A DNA stretch of 64,000 bases from Methylobacterium sp. (GCF_028290105.1 NZ_JAQGKL010000154.1:1-64000); one strand, 5' to 3'; counted from the first letter of the stretch, positions 34,076-44,156 are shown. Numbers and translations: made by a program. The notes: generated from the sequence alone by a model not told the origin.

Positions 34076-34552
34076 TTGATCCTCGACCATTCCTGGGCCC
34101 GGCGGCTGTTCCACCTCGGGGCGCTGGCAACCCGCGGCATGACGCTCGGCGTGCGCGGGGCCGCCATCGACGAGGCGGGTCGGGTTTGCCTCGTGCGGCA
34201 CACCTACGTGGCGGGCTGGCACCTGCCGGGCGGGGGCATCGAGGCGGGGGAGAGCGCGGCGGAGGCGATGATCCGCGAGTTCCGCGAGGAGGCCGAGATC
34301 GTGGTCGATCCTGCGCAGCCCCTGCGGCTGCACGGGTTCTACCACAACCGGGCGGCGGCCGGCCGCGACCACGTCGCGCTCTACGTCGCCCCCGCCTTTT
34401 CGGTGCGCGCCCCGAAGGCGCCGGACCGGGAGATCGCGGCCTGCGGGTTCTTTCCCCTCGACGCGCTCCCGCCGGAAACCACCCAAGCCACCCGTGTGCG
34501 CCTGCGCGAGATCCGGGAGGGCCTGCCGCCCGCCGCGCAGTGGCAGCCTTAG
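34076..34552 (+). CDS. NUDIX hydrolase
   Basis: Nudix box GGGIEAGESAAEAMIREFREEAEI. Confidence 0.9.
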   Translation: MILDHSWARRLFHLGALATRGMTLGVRGAAIDEAGRVCLVRHTYVAGWHLPGGGIEAGESAAEAMIREFREEAEIVVDPAQPLRLHGFYHNRAAAGRDHVALYVAPAFSVRAPKAPDREIAACGFFPLDALPPETTQATRVRLREIREGLPPAAQWQP

Positions 34553-34662
34553 ACGCCGGCAAACAGGCGCCGGATTCAGCGCTTGCAACACCCGGCGGAA
34601 TGGTGTTTAGAGACGCCGTCCGGGGCCGCCGGCGGGTCTATCCATCGGCGGTACGGTTGTGA

Positions 34663-34737
34663 GCGGGTGTAGCTCAGGGGTAGAGCACAACCTTGCCAAG
34701 GTTGGGGTCGAGGGTTCGAATCCCTTCGCCCGCTCCA
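34663..34737 (+). tRNA. tRNA-Gly (GCC)
   Basis: gcgggtgtagctcaggggtagagcacaaccttgccaaggttggggtcgagggttcgaatcccttcgcccgctcca: cloverleaf arms, GCC anticodon, TTCGAAT loop, encoded CCA. Confidence 0.97.
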
Positions 34738-34838
34738 ATTTACCGAACGAGACGACCGAAGCGGCGCCGTTGCAGAGCGGCGTCATCCTTCGTTGAGACG
34801 ACGATCCGTCATGGGTTCGCCCGCCAGGACGGTTGTGA

Positions 34839-34913
34839 GCGGGTGTAGCTCAGGGGTAGAGCACAACCTTGCCAAGGTTGGGGTCGAGGGTTCGAATCCC
34901 TTCGCCCGCTCCA
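34839..34913 (+). tRNA. tRNA-Gly (GCC), second identical copy
   Basis: Identical 75-nt sequence to 34663-34737. Confidence 0.97.
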
Positions 34914-34941
34914 GTTTCCTTCTCCGATCCATCGCGACATA

Positions 34942-35949
34942 TCAGGCGTCCTCCGGGGCGCCGTTCGTGTTTGTGGTCGCCCCCGCGCGGTAGGCGGACG
35001 GCGTCACCGAGAACCGCCGCCGGAAGTGCCGGCGCAGGGTGGCGGCCGTGGCGAAGCCCGCCGCCTCGGCGACCGCCTCCAGGGCCCGGTCCGGTTGCTC
35101 CAGGAGGTCGCGGGCCCGGTCGAGGCGAAGGCCGAGCAGCCACCGGGCCGGTGTGGTCCCCGTCGCGGCCGAGAAGCGGCGCAGCAGCGTGCGCCGGCTC
35201 ATCCCGGCCCGTGTCGCGAGGGTGGCGATCGGCCAGTCGCGGCCCGGCTCCGCCCGCATCGCATCGAGCAGCGGCCCGAGCCGCGCGGCCTCGTGCACGA
35301 CCGGCACGGGCTCGGCGACGATCTGCGCCTGCGCGCCGTCGCGGTGGGGCGGCACCACGAGGCGGCGCGCGACCCGGTTGGCGGCGGCGGCACCGAAATC
35401 GCGGCGCACGAGGTGCAGGCAGAGGTCGATCCCGGCGGCGCTGCCGGCGGAGGTCAGGATCGCGCCCTCGTCGACGTAGAGCACATCCGGGACGAAGCGG
35501 ATGCCGGGATGCCGCTCGGCCAGCGCGCGGGCGTGGCGCCAATGGGTGGTGGCGCGCCGCCCCTCCAGCAACCCGGAGGCGGCCAGGACGAAGACGCCGG
35601 AGCAGATCGACAGGATGCGGGCCCCGCGCTCCGCCGCCGCGCGCAGCGCCGTGACGAGGGGCTCGGGCACCGGCATCCCGGGTCCGCGCCAGCCCGGCAC
35701 CACGATGGTGCCGGCCTGCTCGAAGAGGTCGAGCCCGCCGTCGGCGAGGATGCGCACGCCGCCCTCCGCCCGCATCGGGCCGGGATCGAGGCCGGCCACC
35801 GCGAAGCGGTACCATGCCTCGCCCATCTCGGGGCGCGGCAGGCCGAAGATCTCGACGGCGACCCCGAACTCGAAGGTGCAGAGCCCGTCATAGGCCAGCA
35901 CCACCACGAGGCGACGGGCGGGGGAGAGGGGCACCTGCGGCTTTGGCAT
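34942..35949 (-). CDS. GlxA/AraC-family transcriptional regulator (DJ-1/PfpI domain plus HTH)
   Basis: N-terminal DJ-1-like LVVVLAYDGLCTFEFGVAVEIFGLPRPEMG; C-terminal AraC HTH IATLATRAGMSRRTLLRRFSAATGTTPARWLLGLRLDRARDLLEQ. Confidence 0.93.
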   Translation of the reverse strand: MPKPQVPLSPARRLVVVLAYDGLCTFEFGVAVEIFGLPRPEMGEAWYRFAVAGLDPGPMRAEGGVRILADGGLDLFEQAGTIVVPGWRGPGMPVPEPLVTALRAAAERGARILSICSGVFVLAASGLLEGRRATTHWRHARALAERHPGIRFVPDVLYVDEGAILTSAGSAAGIDLCLHLVRRDFGAAAANRVARRLVVPPHRDGAQAQIVAEPVPVVHEAARLGPLLDAMRAEPGRDWPIATLATRAGMSRRTLLRRFSAATGTTPARWLLGLRLDRARDLLEQPDRALEAVAEAAGFATAATLRRHFRRRFSVTPSAYRAGATTNTNGAPEDA

Positions 35950-36053
35950 GAACGCAACGCTAACTGGCAATCCGGCCCGGCGCCAAGCTGCACGCCCGAA
36001 GCTAGACCTGTCCTCCACCGCCTCCTGTCCTCCACCAACCCGGAGACGCCAAG

Positions 36054-36521
36054 ATGAGCCTCGTGAGCGCCGTTCCCGCCAGCCCGTCCGCGATCGCGCG
36101 CGAGCATTTCCGCCGCCGCCTGGGATTGGAGACCGACTGTGCCGAGGTGGCGGCGGCGCTGGAGGGCGGCCCCGTCGACTTCGTGCTGCTCCACGTGGCG
36201 GGCTCGCAGGCGGCGTTCGAGGCGCGCCACGTTCCCGGTGCGGTGTACCTGCCCCATCGCCTGATCACGGCCGAGCGCGTGGCCGCCTGGCCCGCGGATA
36301 CGCTGTTCGTGGTCTATTGCGCCGGGCCGCATTGCAACGGCGCCGACCGGGCGGCTTTGCGGCTCGCCGAACTCGGACGGCCGGTGAAGCTCATGCTCGG
36401 GGGCCTCACGGGTTGGGCGGACGAGGGGCTGGCTTTCGCGCGAGGTGCCACGGTGCCGCCCATCGAATCCCACGATGAGCCGTGCGATTACGCCTGTTCT
36501 TTCAAGCTTTCTTTACCATAG
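36054..36521 (+). CDS. Rhodanese-like domain protein
   Basis: DFVLLHVAGSQAAFEARHVPGAVYLPHRLI, LFVVYCAGPHCNGADRAALRLAELGRPVKLMLGGLTGWADEG. Confidence 0.9.
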   Translation: MSLVSAVPASPSAIAREHFRRRLGLETDCAEVAAALEGGPVDFVLLHVAGSQAAFEARHVPGAVYLPHRLITAERVAAWPADTLFVVYCAGPHCNGADRAALRLAELGRPVKLMLGGLTGWADEGLAFARGATVPPIESHDEPCDYACSFKLSLP

Positions 36522-36577
36522 CGGAGACAAATGTTGTCGGCGGGGCAGCACCGGATTCCGCCCCCAGCCGGACGGCC

Positions 36578-37714
36578 ATGTTCCTCTTCACCACGCCCAC
36601 CGCCAACCCCCGCGACACCGGCGCCAGCCGGGACGCGGGCACGCGCGATCCGGCGGGTGCGACCGGGCGGGCCGCCGGGTCGAACGGGGTCGTCCAGGCG
36701 ATCCGCGACGGGGCGCAGACCTCGGGTGCCGGCTTCGACTATCTCCTCGCCACGGCCCAGCGCGAATCCTCCCTCGACCCTTCCGCCAAAGCCGGGACCT
36801 CCTCGGCCACCGGGCTGTTCCAATTCATCGAGCAGACCTGGCTCGGCACCATGAAGAATGCCGGCCCCCGGCTCGGCCTCTCGACCTATGCGGACGCGAT
36901 CACCAAGGGGGCCGACGGCACCTACACGGTGAGCGACGCCGGCGCCCGGCAGACCATCCTCGACCTCCGGCGCGACCCGAAGATCGCCGCCACCATGGCG
37001 GGCGCGCTCACCGAGCGGAACCGCGAGACCCTGACGGCGGCCCTCGGGCGCGAGCCGACGGGCGGCGACCTCTACGCCGCCCACGTCCTCGGCGCGCGGG
37101 GCGCGGCGTCCCTGATCTCGACGGCGCAGGCGAGCCCGGCCCGGGCCGCCGCCCTCGACATGCCGGAGGCGGCCGCCGCCAACCGCGGCCTGTTCTACGA
37201 CAGGTCCGGGCGCCCGCGCGGCGCGGCCGAGCTCTACGCGCATCTGGCGACCGCCCGCACGGGCGCACAGCCGGCCGCGTCCACCGCCACGATCGCGCTG
37301 CCCGAGGGCACCACCGCCTACGCCTCCCTCAACGAGGGGGGCCTGCGCTCGATGTTCCAGACCGACCCGCGCCAGCAGGGCGGCGTCTCCGCCGGCGTCG
37401 CGCGCCTGTGGCAGGCGCGCGGCCAGGATACGGGCAGGCAGGAGATGAGCGGGCAGCCGGCAGGCAACCCGCAGGCGAGCCGCAGCGCCCCGACCTATTT
37501 CCCGCGCTCGGACGGCACCGACACCGCCCCGGCACCGACCGTGGCGACCGGCACCGATCCCGCCCCCGCCGCCACGATCCCGGCTCCCGGCGCCGCCCTG
37601 GTCGGCGCGCCGCTGCCGCCGCGCCGGCCGGCGGAATTCGGTGCCTCGGGCCAGGCGCCCCGGCCGGGCGCGCCCCTCGACCTGTCCCTCTTCACGATCC
37701 GGAGCGGCTCATGA
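36578..37714 (+). CDS. Lytic transglycosylase-like (SLT) domain protein
   Basis: FDYLLATAQRESSLDPSAKAGTSSATGLFQFIEQTWLGTMKNAGPRLGLSTYADAI; Pro/Ala-rich C-terminus. Confidence 0.82.
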   Translation: MFLFTTPTANPRDTGASRDAGTRDPAGATGRAAGSNGVVQAIRDGAQTSGAGFDYLLATAQRESSLDPSAKAGTSSATGLFQFIEQTWLGTMKNAGPRLGLSTYADAITKGADGTYTVSDAGARQTILDLRRDPKIAATMAGALTERNRETLTAALGREPTGGDLYAAHVLGARGAASLISTAQASPARAAALDMPEAAAANRGLFYDRSGRPRGAAELYAHLATARTGAQPAASTATIALPEGTTAYASLNEGGLRSMFQTDPRQQGGVSAGVARLWQARGQDTGRQEMSGQPAGNPQASRSAPTYFPRSDGTDTAPAPTVATGTDPAPAATIPAPGAALVGAPLPPRRPAEFGASGQAPRPGAPLDLSLFTIRSGS

Positions 37715-39342
37715 TCATCCGCCAGTTCCTCGCCTGGACGCAGCACAGCTCCGCCGCGCGCCGGGCGGAGGCGGCGGGCGCCCTGGCCCGCGCCTACCTC
37801 TACGACGGCCTTTCGGACGACATCGCCTGGGAAGCGGAGGCCACCCTCCTCGCGCTCCTCGACGATCCCTCGAGCCTCGTGCGGCGGGCCCTGGCGGAGG
37901 CCTGTGCCGGCTGCGCCACGGCACCGCGCACGCTGATCGTCGGGCTCGCCGGCGACCAGGCCGAGATCGCCGCCATCGTCCTCGCCCGCTCGCCGGTCCT
38001 CGGCGACGCGGACCTCGTGGACGGCGTCGCCATCGGGTGCCTCACCGTCCGCCTCGCCATCGCCCGGCGGCCGAACCTGTCGCCCGCCGTCGCCGGAGCC
38101 CTGGCGGAGATCGGCGAGGCCGAGGCCCTGGTGGCGCTCGCCCGCAACCGCGGCGCCCAGATCACCACCGGCAGCCTGATGCGCATGGTCGAGCGCCACG
38201 GCGACGCGGCCCGCCTGCGCGAGGCGGTCCTCGCCCGGCCCGACCTGCCCCTCGAGGTGCGCCAGAGCGTGACGACGCGGCTCGCCGAATCGCTCTCGGC
38301 CTTCGCGGTGTCCTCGGGCTGGCTCACCCCGGCGCGCAGCGAGCGCGCCAGCCGCGAGGCGCAGGAGCGCGCGACCCTCGCCTTCAGCGCCGACGCGCAC
38401 CCCGTCGACCTCGCCCGCCTAGTGGCCCACCTGAAGGCCTGCGGCCAGCTGAATGCCGGCCTGCTCCTGCGCGCCATCCTGTCGGGCCAGATGGCCTTCG
38501 CGGAAACGGCGCTGGCCGACCTCGCGGGCCTGCCCGCGCGGCGGGTGGCGGGGCTGATGCAGGATGCGCCCGCCGCCGCCTTCGCCGCCCTCCACCGCAA
38601 GGCCGGCTTGCCGCCCGTGCTGCTCCCGGCCTTCACCGCCGCCCTGTCGGCGTGGCGCGAGGCCAGCCAGGGCGGCATCGCCAGGACCGGGGCCGGCCTG
38701 TCCCGCCTGATGATCGAGCGGGCCCTGACCGCCTGCGAGGCCATGCCGTTCGCCGAGGCGCAAGGGGTGATGGCGCTGCTCGCCCGCTTCGAGGCCGAGG
38801 CCGCCCGCGAGGAGGCGCGCGTGATCGCCCGCGAACTCGCGGCGGAGGCCGAAGAGGCCGAGACCCTGCGCCTTCAGAACGAGATCCTCGACGGCGAGTG
38901 GCGCGAGGCCCAGCGCCTCATCACCCAGACCTTCGAGACCGCTTCAGCGCCGGACCTGATGCCGGAAGCCACGCCGGCCCCCGAGGCGACCCCGGAGGTG
39001 GAAGCCCAGCAGGCGCCGGAGATCACGCCGGTCTTCGAGGTCGCGGCGGTCATGGAAGTCCCGTCGCCTCCGGACATCGCCCAGGCTCCGAACGTGCTGG
39101 ACCCGCCCGACGCCGCTCAGGTCCGAGAGATCGCGCAGGTCCGAGAGATCGCACAGGGCGAGGACGCGGCCCGCACCGATCCGGTCGGCCTCATCCTGGA
39201 CGCGCTCCCCGACGCGATCCTGGCCGCGTTCCAGGGCGGCCGCGAGCGGACGCGCGCCGTGGCCGTCGAGGTCGTGCTCGATGCGATCCCCGAGGCCCTG
39301 ATCGCCAGCTACCGCGACGACCGGGCGCGGATCGCCGCCTGA
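37711..39342 (+). CDS. DUF2336 domain protein
   Basis: HEAT-like LARAYLYDGLSDDIAWEAEATLLALLDDPSSLVRRALAEACAGCATAPRTLIVGLAGDQAEIAAIVLARSPVLGDADLVD; ATGA overlap with the upstream gene. Confidence 0.85.
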   Translation: MIIRQFLAWTQHSSAARRAEAAGALARAYLYDGLSDDIAWEAEATLLALLDDPSSLVRRALAEACAGCATAPRTLIVGLAGDQAEIAAIVLARSPVLGDADLVDGVAIGCLTVRLAIARRPNLSPAVAGALAEIGEAEALVALARNRGAQITTGSLMRMVERHGDAARLREAVLARPDLPLEVRQSVTTRLAESLSAFAVSSGWLTPARSERASREAQERATLAFSADAHPVDLARLVAHLKACGQLNAGLLLRAILSGQMAFAETALADLAGLPARRVAGLMQDAPAAAFAALHRKAGLPPVLLPAFTAALSAWREASQGGIARTGAGLSRLMIERALTACEAMPFAEAQGVMALLARFEAEAAREEARVIARELAAEAEEAETLRLQNEILDGEWREAQRLITQTFETASAPDLMPEATPAPEATPEVEAQQAPEITPVFEVAAVMEVPSPPDIAQAPNVLDPPDAAQVREIAQVREIAQGEDAARTDPVGLILDALPDAILAAFQGGRERTRAVAVEVVLDAIPEALIASYRDDRARIAA

Positions 39343-39349
39343 ACCGCTC

Positions 39350-40120
39350 TCAGCCGAACTGCTCGCGGAGGATGCGCTCGTCGAGGCTGTGGCCGGGGTC
39401 GTGCAGCAGGGTCAGGTTGGTGGCGTGGTCGAGCCAGGTCTCCACCGTGCAGACGCGCCGGAACTCCGTGTGGTCGGCCACCGCCGCCACGGGGCGGTGC
39501 TCGGCGTCGAGCACCTCGATCAGGATGCGGGCGAAGTCGGGCAGCAGCGCGCCGCGCCAGCGACGGGGCCGGAAGGCCGAAATGGGCGTGAGCGCCAGCA
39601 GGCGGGCGTTGAGGGGCAGGATCGGCCCGCCCACCGAGAGGTTGTAGGCGGTGGAGCCGGCGGGCGTCGCCGCGAGCACGCCGTCGGCGATGAGTTCCGG
39701 CAGCCGGACATGCCCGTCGACCGAGATCCGCAGCTTGGCGGTCTGATGGGTCTGGCGCAGCATGTAGACTTCGTTGAGCGCTCGCGCCTCGTGCCGGCGC
39801 CCCTCGGTGTCCACCGCCGTCATCATCAGCGGGTGGATGATGCTGCGCTTGGTGTTCTCCAGGCGCTCGATCAGCCCTTCCTCGCGAAACTCGTTCATGA
39901 GAAAGCCGACGGTGCCCCGGTTCATGCCGTAGATCGGCGTGCCGGCATGCATGAAGCGGTGCAGGGTCTGGAGCATGAGGCCGTCGCCGCCCAACGCCAC
40001 GACCACGTCGGCCTCGTCGGGCGGCACGTGGTCGTAGCGCCGCATCAGGGTGTCGGCGGCCTGCCGGGCGTCCGGCGTGGGACTCGCGACGAAGGCAAGC
40101 CGTTCGAAACGCCGCGCCAT
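39350..40120 (-). CDS. nadK: NAD kinase
   Basis: [62 protein letters not shown]. Confidence 0.95.
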   Translation of the reverse strand: MARRFERLAFVASPTPDARQAADTLMRRYDHVPPDEADVVVALGGDGLMLQTLHRFMHAGTPIYGMNRGTVGFLMNEFREEGLIERLENTKRSIIHPLMMTAVDTEGRRHEARALNEVYMLRQTHQTAKLRISVDGHVRLPELIADGVLAATPAGSTAYNLSVGGPILPLNARLLALTPISAFRPRRWRGALLPDFARILIEVLDAEHRPVAAVADHTEFRRVCTVETWLDHATNLTLLHDPGHSLDERILREQFG

Positions 40121-40242
40121 GGGCTCACATCCGCCTTGCCGAACACCTTGCCCGCGCGAAGCCTTCGCGCCAGCGTCTCCCACCCGGTTCCGTCGGCACG
40201 CGCGCCGCCGGAACGTCCGGGCCCTGGTCGGAGACCCATAGC

Positions 40243-40587
40243 ATGGAGCGCGCGCTTCTCGTCTACACCACCTTCCCGGATGCCAGCACCGCCCTGGATG
40301 TGGGAGAGGAACTGGTGCGCCTGCGGCTCGCGGCCTGCGTCAACGTCCTGCCCGGGATGCAATCCGTCTACGCCTGGAAGGGCGTGGTGGAGCGGGGCAC
40401 GGAGGTGGTGGCGATCCTGAAGAGCCGGGAGGGTCTCGTCGAGGCGCTCGGCGCCGCCCTGAAGGCGCGCCACCCCTACGAGACGCCGATCATCCTGCAT
40501 CTCCCCACCGCCGGCGCCGACCCCGACACGGTCGCCTGGATCCTGGCGGAGACGACGCCCGACCCTCAGGAGGGACCGATCGGGTAG
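40243..40587 (+). CDS. cutA: Divalent cation tolerance protein CutA
   Basis: [69 protein letters not shown]. Confidence 0.95.
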   Translation: MERALLVYTTFPDASTALDVGEELVRLRLAACVNVLPGMQSVYAWKGVVERGTEVVAILKSREGLVEALGAALKARHPYETPIILHLPTAGADPDTVAWILAETTPDPQEGPIG

Positions 40588-41699
40588 CTGCGCCCCTTCC
40601 ACAGGGGCGTCCCGGCGCCCTTGCGCCGCAGGAGCGCGCCCCACTGGATCGCCAGCGCCACCAGCACGGCCAGGGGGTGCAGGGGGATCGTGACCGCCGG
40701 CTCGCGGGTGACGAGGGTGATCGCGGCCCGCGTCGCCAGGGAGACCAGGGCCGCCGCGAAGGCCACGAACGTGGCCGGGCCCGAGCCGAACCCGCAAAGG
40801 GCGAGCCCGAGGAGCGCCCAAGGCAACACATGTCCGCCGGCCAGCAGCAGGGTCCAGACCGGGAGGGCGCGGGGGGTCGCCATGCCCTCGTGGGCGTTCT
40901 TCGAGAAACCCGCCCAGCTCTGCGCGAAGCCCCGGTACATCCGGCAGGTGGCGAGCGCGTGCGCCGCCACGAGGTCGGTGCGGTGGCCGGCCCGGCGGAA
41001 CCGGCGCGGCAGCGCGACGCCGTCGTGCAGGCTGGCGCGCAACGCCCCGTGGCCGCCGATCTCCCGGTAGGCCTCGCGCGCCACCAGGACGAGCTGCCCG
41101 CAGGCGGCGCCGAGGCTCGGGCGAAGGGACGCCCGCATCATCGCCATCGGCAGGTAGCCGACGAGCAGGAAGTTGATCATCGGCACCGTCAGGCGCTCGC
41201 CGAGCGAGCCCATGACTTGGCGCGGCACGCCGCTGACGAGGGCCGACTCGGTGCGCCGGGCATGGGCGGCGAGGGCGGCGGCGGCGGCGGGTGCCAGGGT
41301 CACGTCAGCGTCGACGAAGAGGAGATGCGTGCCCTGCGCGGCCTCGGCGAGCCGCGCGCAGGCGTGGTTCTTTCCCGTCCAGCCCTCTGGCAGGGGCGGG
41401 ATGGGGACGAGGCGCAGACGCGGGTCCCCGGCCGCGAGGCCCGAGACGATCGCGGCGGTGTCGTCGGTGGACTGGTCGTCGCCCACCAGCACCTCGACCG
41501 ACGCGCCCTGGCTCGCCAGGGCCGCCCGCACGGTCGCTTCGATGATCGCGGCCTCGTTGCGGGCCGGGATCAGGATCGAGACCCGGGCGCGGACGTCGAG
41601 GTCGGGCTCGGGGGTACGCAGCAGGGAGAGGTTCACCCAGGCGATCAGGCCGGACAGACCCGCGCAGACCAGTGCCAGGATCGCGAGGGCGAGCATCAC
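40566..41699 (-). CDS. Glycosyltransferase family 2, probable carotenoid glycosyltransferase (CrtQ/CruC-like)
   Basis: VSILIPARNEAAIIEATVRAALASQGASVEVLVGDDQSTDDTAAIV, LLFVDADVTL, membrane segments; next to carotenoid desaturase-like genes. Confidence 0.78.
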   Translation of the reverse strand: MMLALAILALVCAGLSGLIAWVNLSLLRTPEPDLDVRARVSILIPARNEAAIIEATVRAALASQGASVEVLVGDDQSTDDTAAIVSGLAAGDPRLRLVPIPPLPEGWTGKNHACARLAEAAQGTHLLFVDADVTLAPAAAAALAAHARRTESALVSGVPRQVMGSLGERLTVPMINFLLVGYLPMAMMRASLRPSLGAACGQLVLVAREAYREIGGHGALRASLHDGVALPRRFRRAGHRTDLVAAHALATCRMYRGFAQSWAGFSKNAHEGMATPRALPVWTLLLAGGHVLPWALLGLALCGFGSGPATFVAFAAALVSLATRAAITLVTREPAVTIPLHPLAVLVALAIQWGALLRRKGAGTPLWKGRSYPIGPS

Positions 41700-42496
41700 G
41701 GAACCGGGTCTCCCTTCTGTCGGTGGGCCGGTTCGAAGCGCCGGCCGCCCAGGATGGCGCGCAGGCGGCGCCAGAGATCGTAGACCCCGCCGACCCCTTT
41801 CGCACCGGAGGCGAGCGGCGTGAAGCGCTCCGCCTCGCGCGACACCACGTCGGCGCTCAACGCATCGAGGGTGGCGGTGAGGTCCGCCTCCATGCGGGCC
41901 AGGCGCTCGGGCCGCGACAGGGCCAGCAGCGCGGTGCCCGGGACCGGCGTGCCGAACGCCGCGAAGGCCTCGCCGCCGCGCTCATCCCAGAACGCGTATT
42001 CCAGCGCCAGCGGCACGAACAGGGCGTCGGGGGCGATTTCGGGCAGGCGTCCGATGCCGGCGCGCAGGCCGAGTGGCCGGGCGCGCACATCGGCGAAGCG
42101 CCCCTGCGCGGTGATCCAGATCATCCGGTCCGGCGCGGCGAGGATGCGCCGCGAGGCCCGAAGGAACTGCGCGGCGCCCCGGGCCGAATCGAGATCGACC
42201 GCGAAGGCGCCCATGCGGGCGAAGACCGCGTATTTCGCCAGCATCCGCGCGTCGAAGGGCGCGTGGCTCTCGCGGCGGGGAAACAGCCGCCCGGCGAGCA
42301 GGATGACGATCGCGGCGTCCCACCAGGCCGGATGGTTGCAATAGACCACGATGGGACCGGGGTGGTCGGCGCAGGTCGGCACGCCCCAGCGGGCGAGCCG
42401 CAGGGCGTTGAGGTGGCGGCGCACGTACCGGTCGAAATACACGACCATGAACCGCCACAGGGCGGGCGAGCGGGCGGGTCCCTCCTCACGCGTCAC
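41696..42496 (-). CDS. 1-acyl-sn-glycerol-3-phosphate acyltransferase-like protein (possible carotenoid acyltransferase)
   Basis: PIVVYCNHPAWWDAAIVILLAG (NHxxxxD), RMIWITAQGRFADVRARPLGLRAGIGRL; ATGA overlap with the glycosyltransferase gene. Confidence 0.78.
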   Translation of the reverse strand: MTREEGPARSPALWRFMVVYFDRYVRRHLNALRLARWGVPTCADHPGPIVVYCNHPAWWDAAIVILLAGRLFPRRESHAPFDARMLAKYAVFARMGAFAVDLDSARGAAQFLRASRRILAAPDRMIWITAQGRFADVRARPLGLRAGIGRLPEIAPDALFVPLALEYAFWDERGGEAFAAFGTPVPGTALLALSRPERLARMEADLTATLDALSADVVSREAERFTPLASGAKGVGGVYDLWRRLRAILGGRRFEPAHRQKGDPVP

Positions 42497-42507
42497 GGAA
42501 GGAACCC

Positions 42508-44034
42508 TCAGGCGCTGGCACGGACCTCGGCGCGGGCGTCAGTGTCGAGGGCGTCGGCCGCGATCCAGCCCGACATCATCACCATCGGCATGCCGGGACC
42601 GGGATGGGCGGCGCCGCCGGCCAGATACAGGCCACGCACCTGCCGGGAGCGGTTGCCGGGCTTGAAGGCGCCCATGAACTTGCCGTGCGAGGCGAGGCCG
42701 TAGATGGCGCCGTTGAGCACCTTGTAGCGCTCGTGGATGTCCTGCGGCGTCAGGTGGCGCTCGACGACGATGCGCTCCTCGAGGTCGGGCATGTTGGCCG
42801 TGCGCTTGAGCTTGTCGAGGATGACCTGCCGGTAGGCCGGGAACATCTTCGACCAGTCGTGGTGCGGCCTGAGATAGGGCGTGTGCACGAGGACGTAGAG
42901 CGCCTCGCCGCCTTCGGGCGCCACGGACGGATCGGTGGAGGAGGGGGCCGCGAGGTAGGCCGTCGGGTCCGGAGCCGGCTCGCCCTTGTGGTAGATGTAG
43001 TCGAACTCCTCTTCCGGGTCGCGGGAGAAGACGAAGTCGTGGTGGTTCAGGTGCTCGTAGCGCTTGTTCAGCCCGAGATAGAGCACCACGCCGGAACAGG
43101 CCGGCTCGAAGCTCTTCTTCTCATAGGACTTGCCGACGGCGCCCCCGACGAGTTCGCGGTAGGTGCGCACCGAATCCATGTTGGAGATGACGGCGTCGAA
43201 CGGCGTGATGCCGGAGGCCGTCTTCACGCCCTTGACCGCGCCGCCCTCGATGGAAAGGCCGGTGACCTCGTCGCCGGGCCGCAGGGTGGCGCCGAGTTCG
43301 GAGGCCAGCTTGGTGAGCGCCTCGGCCACCGCGCGGGTGCCGCCCATCGGATACCAGACCCCCTCCGCCGTCTGCATGTGCGCGATGGCGCAGAGCACGG
43401 CCGGCGCGCCGTAGGGCGAGGAGCCGACATATTGCACGAAGTGGTCGAGCATCTGCGCGAGGCGCGCGTCCTTGACCTTCGAACGGATGGTGCCGGCCAC
43501 CGACGACCCCATGCGCAGGGAGAGCACGTCGCGGAGCGTCCCCGGGTTCATGTTGGCGCGGATGTTGATCGTGTCGAACAGGTCCTCGACCGGCTTCCAG
43601 AAGAAGAACTTGTTCGAGACGTCGTGCAGGTGCTCGGAGATCTCGAGGAACTTCTTGTAGCCCTCGCCGGCCCCGGTGCCGGGGGCGAAGCGCTCCATGT
43701 CGGCGGCCATGGTGGGCACGTCGGCCATGAGGTCGAGATGGGTGTTGTCGTCGAAGAAGCAGCGCCATTGCGGATCGAGGCGGCGCAGATCCAGGTAGTC
43801 GTGAATGTCGCGCCCGGCCTCCTGGAAGATCCGCTCCAGCACCTTCGGCACGGTGAGGATGGTCGGGCCCATGTCGAAGCGGAACCCGCCCTCGTGCAGG
43901 ACCGCCGCCTTGCCGCCGAGCCAATCGTTCTTGTCGTAGAGCGTGACCGTGTGGCCGCGCGCGGCGCTCACGCAGGCCGCCGCGAGGCCGCCCAACCCTG
44001 CGCCGACGACGGCGACCGAAGACCCAGCCCGCAT
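42508..44034 (-). CDS. Phytoene/diapophytoene desaturase family (CrtI/CrtN-like) FAD oxidoreductase
   Basis: VAVVGAGLGGLAAACVSAARGHTVTLYDKNDWLGGKAAVLHEGGFRFDMGPTILTVP; C-terminal GLYLAGGAAHPGPGMPMVMMSGWIAAD. Confidence 0.9.
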   Translation of the reverse strand: MRAGSSVAVVGAGLGGLAAACVSAARGHTVTLYDKNDWLGGKAAVLHEGGFRFDMGPTILTVPKVLERIFQEAGRDIHDYLDLRRLDPQWRCFFDDNTHLDLMADVPTMAADMERFAPGTGAGEGYKKFLEISEHLHDVSNKFFFWKPVEDLFDTINIRANMNPGTLRDVLSLRMGSSVAGTIRSKVKDARLAQMLDHFVQYVGSSPYGAPAVLCAIAHMQTAEGVWYPMGGTRAVAEALTKLASELGATLRPGDEVTGLSIEGGAVKGVKTASGITPFDAVISNMDSVRTYRELVGGAVGKSYEKKSFEPACSGVVLYLGLNKRYEHLNHHDFVFSRDPEEEFDYIYHKGEPAPDPTAYLAAPSSTDPSVAPEGGEALYVLVHTPYLRPHHDWSKMFPAYRQVILDKLKRTANMPDLEERIVVERHLTPQDIHERYKVLNGAIYGLASHGKFMGAFKPGNRSRQVRGLYLAGGAAHPGPGMPMVMMSGWIAADALDTDARAEVRASA

Positions 44035-44156
44035 GTTCGTGTCACTCCCCGGGCTCGTTCGAAAGCCCTTAGCTGTCATGAAGCTAGACCGGATAGGCGC
44101 GCGGTCAACGCGCTAACCCGTCGCGGCGCAGACTTTCGTCGTCCCTGTCCCGATCG

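Noticed and set aside
34663-34913. tRNA genes as an attachment site of an integrated island
   Set aside because: No integrase and no partial tRNA 3' duplicate; the second copy is complete and flanked by ordinary genes.
39121-39156. Possible CRISPR-like repeat
   Set aside because: Only two adjacent 18-nt units, in frame inside a coding region with no spacer; no CRISPR array found in the window.
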